Assembly (NCBI GenBank): GCA_946184195.1 | Contig: CAMHEP010000081.1 | Coordinates: forward strand, 1 to 6,591 | DNA from: an uncultured Bacteroidales bacterium | GTDB lineage: Bacteria; Bacteroidota; Bacteroidia; Bacteroidales; Paludibacteraceae | Direction of reading: 5' to 3' | Length of the DNA stretch: 6,591 nucleotides | Part shown: positions 5,185-6,591 of the stretch, piece after piece | Layout: the number at the start of each line of letters is the position of its first letter | Numbering within the stretch: the stretch's first letter is position 1 | Position numbers and translations under genes: made by a program | Notes under the pieces: model-generated | Databases searched by the model: none | What the model was told of the DNA's origin: nothing | Seen by the model: the letters and a program-made list of their open reading frames with translations, nothing else

Positions 5185-6591
5185 TGAATAAACGTACCAT
5201 CATATCGCTTTTTTGCCTGTTTAGTCTGACCTTACTCAGTGCCATGCCCCGACTCACCGTAGTGGTGGTGGTGGATGGACTGAGCAGTGAGAGTCTCCAT
5301 CTCCTACGGCCCTATTGGCAGCAGGGAGGTCTACGAACACTGAGCGAAGAAGCCTATCAGACCCAACTCTTCTTCCCGCACCCAGTCTATGGCGGCAATG
5401 AGACGACGGCTACCCTCATGACGGGTCTGTTGCCTCGCGAACACGGCTATGCCATGGACCGCTGCTTTAGACGTATTGACCGACGCGTGTGTCAACTGCT
5501 CAGCGATGAGCACTATCATGGTATCGGCTCAGACCAAGCTCTCTCCCCAAGAGCTATTCTGTCGCCCACACTGAGTGATAAGGTGCGACTCCGCGAAGGA
5601 CGTGACGCCAAGATATATAGTATCGGCATCGAAGCACCTACAGCAATCGTCATGGCAGGACACAGTGCGAACGCCTGCTGCTGGTTGGAGCCGGATATTC
5701 CTCACTGGGCGGCATCATCCTTCTATAGCGAGGGATTGCCTTCGGCGGCAGACCAAATGAATATAAGTGGACGCGTGACAGAGTTGGCAGCACGTACATG
5801 GACTCCACGCCTGGATATGCTCACCTACAACCGTCCTACCGATCGAGAGCGTAAACATGGTTTCTCGTATACCTCCGCCTCGGTATTACACCGCTCCCCC
5901 GCCGCCAACGAACTGGTGGTCGAACTGGCGCTCAACCTGCAGAAGTCACAACAGCTGGGGGTCGATATGGTGCCCGACCTACTCCTTCTCCAGATGACTG
6001 CCCTCTCACCGGCGGCAAGCTCTGACCGTATAGCGACAGCTGAGCAGGAAGACCAGTATCTATGGCTCAACCAGCACTTAGGTTATCTCATGGAGCAACT
6101 CACCAAACGCCTTGGCAAAGAGAACTACCAGATATTGGTGGTAGGTCGACCTGTTTTAGGACATAGCGCTGAGCAACTGGCAGAAGCAGGACTCACCACA
6201 CAACGGTTCAACGTGGATCAAGCCGCAGCACTGGCATCCACCTACCTCATGGCTATCTATGGGCACGAACGGTGGATAGACGGAGCATACGGACAATCGA
6301 TCTACCTAAACCGTACGCTCATTGAGCGCAAGAAAATGTCTCTCACCGAGATACAGAACCATTTGGCTCATTTTCTTATGGATTTTGAGGGTGTACAATT
6401 GGCGTTTCCTGCTTTGGAGGCGACTCATCAGCCTGCTTTGCTCCCTTCCTATACAAAACGTTGCTTTGGCGATATTCTCTTCACCCTTGAGCCGGGATGG
6501 CAACTCATGGCGAACGACCACGATGTGACCGACCACGTCTTAGACGCAATGCCCGCTGCACCCCTCCTATGGTGGACAGGTTCTGTACGTG
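5184..6591 (+). CDS. Secreted PafA-like alkaline phosphatase superfamily protein, probably inactive (3'-partial)
   Basis: The frame starts at the ATG of TAATG (5184) and stays open for 469 codons to the window edge, so the C-terminus is missing. Residues 1-20 form a clear signal peptide (Lys-Arg, hydrophobic core, cleavage after LSA), placing the protein in the periplasm or beyond. It aligns by eye with the PafA phosphate-monoesterase branch through VVVVVDGL (26-33), MTGLLPREHG (79-88), LSPRAILSPTLSDKVRL (120-136), AIVMAGHSAN (154-163), LGKENYQILVVG (310-321) and PLLWWTG (460-466). The first metal ligand D31 is kept. Other expected active-site positions are replaced: nucleophile Thr by G71, Asn by D92, Lys by E150, Arg by P152, the Asp/His of the STDYVGH motif by the TALSPAA segment (272-278), the DH pair by R322-P323, and the last His by Ala near 459. 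It is therefore probably a pseudoenzyme. It is coupled to the DUF4105 gene. Fold assignment is firm; loss of activity is inferred from a remembered alignment. Confidence 0.82.
   Translation, partial: MNKRTIISLFCLFSLTLLSAMPRLTVVVVVDGLSSESLHLLRPYWQQGGLRTLSEEAYQTQLFFPHPVYGGNETTATLMTGLLPREHGYAMDRCFRRIDRRVCQLLSDEHYHGIGSDQALSPRAILSPTLSDKVRLREGRDAKIYSIGIEAPTAIVMAGHSANACCWLEPDIPHWAASSFYSEGLPSAADQMNISGRVTELAARTWTPRLDMLTYNRPTDRERKHGFSYTSASVLHRSPAANELVVELALNLQKSQQLGVDMVPDLLLLQMTALSPAASSDRIATAEQEDQYLWLNQHLGYLMEQLTKRLGKENYQILVVGRPVLGHSAEQLAEAGLTTQRFNVDQAAALASTYLMAIYGHERWIDGAYGQSIYLNRTLIERKKMSLTEIQNHLAHFLMDFEGVQLAFPALEATHQPALLPSYTKRCFGDILFTLEPGWQLMANDHDVTDHVLDAMPAAPLLWWTGSVR

Noticed and set aside
5262..5277. 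GTG triplet run that might be a slippage or phase-variation tract
   Set aside because: Only four perfect GTG units, encoding the hydrophobic strand before the conserved Asp (VVVVVDG) that is normal for this fold; too short for likely slippage.
5924..5940. Third sigma-54-like word (CTGGCGC-TCAAC-CTGCA)
   Set aside because: It has mismatches in both the -24 and -12 elements and lies deep inside the PafA-like gene with no gene start downstream in view.

Overview
The window is gene-dense, with every supported gene on the + strand. It looks like a Bacteroidota genome, most likely order Bacteroidales (Bacteroides/Prevotella-like). The evidence is protein family content (a Bacteroidales-type YajC, YbbR, DUF4105/Lnb-like and PafA-like set), the absence of good Shine-Dalgarno sequences before most starts, and a moderate GC content of about one half by eye. 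The genus cannot be fixed from this stretch.

Layout: (1) 1-291, the 3' part of yajC, whose start lies before the window; (2) about 251-1000, a single-pass YbbR/CdaR-like protein; (3) 997-2127, a DegT/DnrJ/EryC1/StrS-family PLP-dependent sugar aminotransferase; (4) 2146-3627, rpoN (sigma-54); (5) 3624-4259, a divergent PAP2-type membrane phosphatase; (6) 4252-5184, a DUF4105 / Lnb-like envelope protein; (7) 5184 to the window end, a secreted alkaline-phosphatase-superfamily protein related to PafA, cut by the window edge. Adjacent genes overlap by 1 to about 41 nt except for one 18-nt gap before rpoN, so the whole window reads as one possible transcription unit. There is no non-coding stretch above 20 nt, and I see no RNA gene, CRISPR, insertion sequence or terminator.

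How it fits together: yajC and ybbR are envelope/housekeeping genes, the aminotransferase probably makes an amino sugar for surface glycan, and the last three genes encode envelope proteins (a lipid-phosphate phosphatase fold, a lipoprotein-acyltransferase-like domain and a periplasmic phosphatase fold). RpoN sits in the middle without any activator (bEBP) gene in view.

The two observations most worth following are these. First, the PafA-like protein keeps the fold's landmark motifs and a signal peptide, yet appears to have lost the nucleophile, the phosphate-binding Lys/Arg/Asn and five of the six metal ligands, so it looks like a pseudophosphatase. Second, the only two YTGGCAC words I found on the + strand are each followed at exact sigma-54 spacing by a near-consensus -12 element; one lies 117 nt before rpoN, the other inside the PAP2 gene ahead of the DUF4105 gene. 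Together they suggest possible sigma-54 self-control of this cluster.
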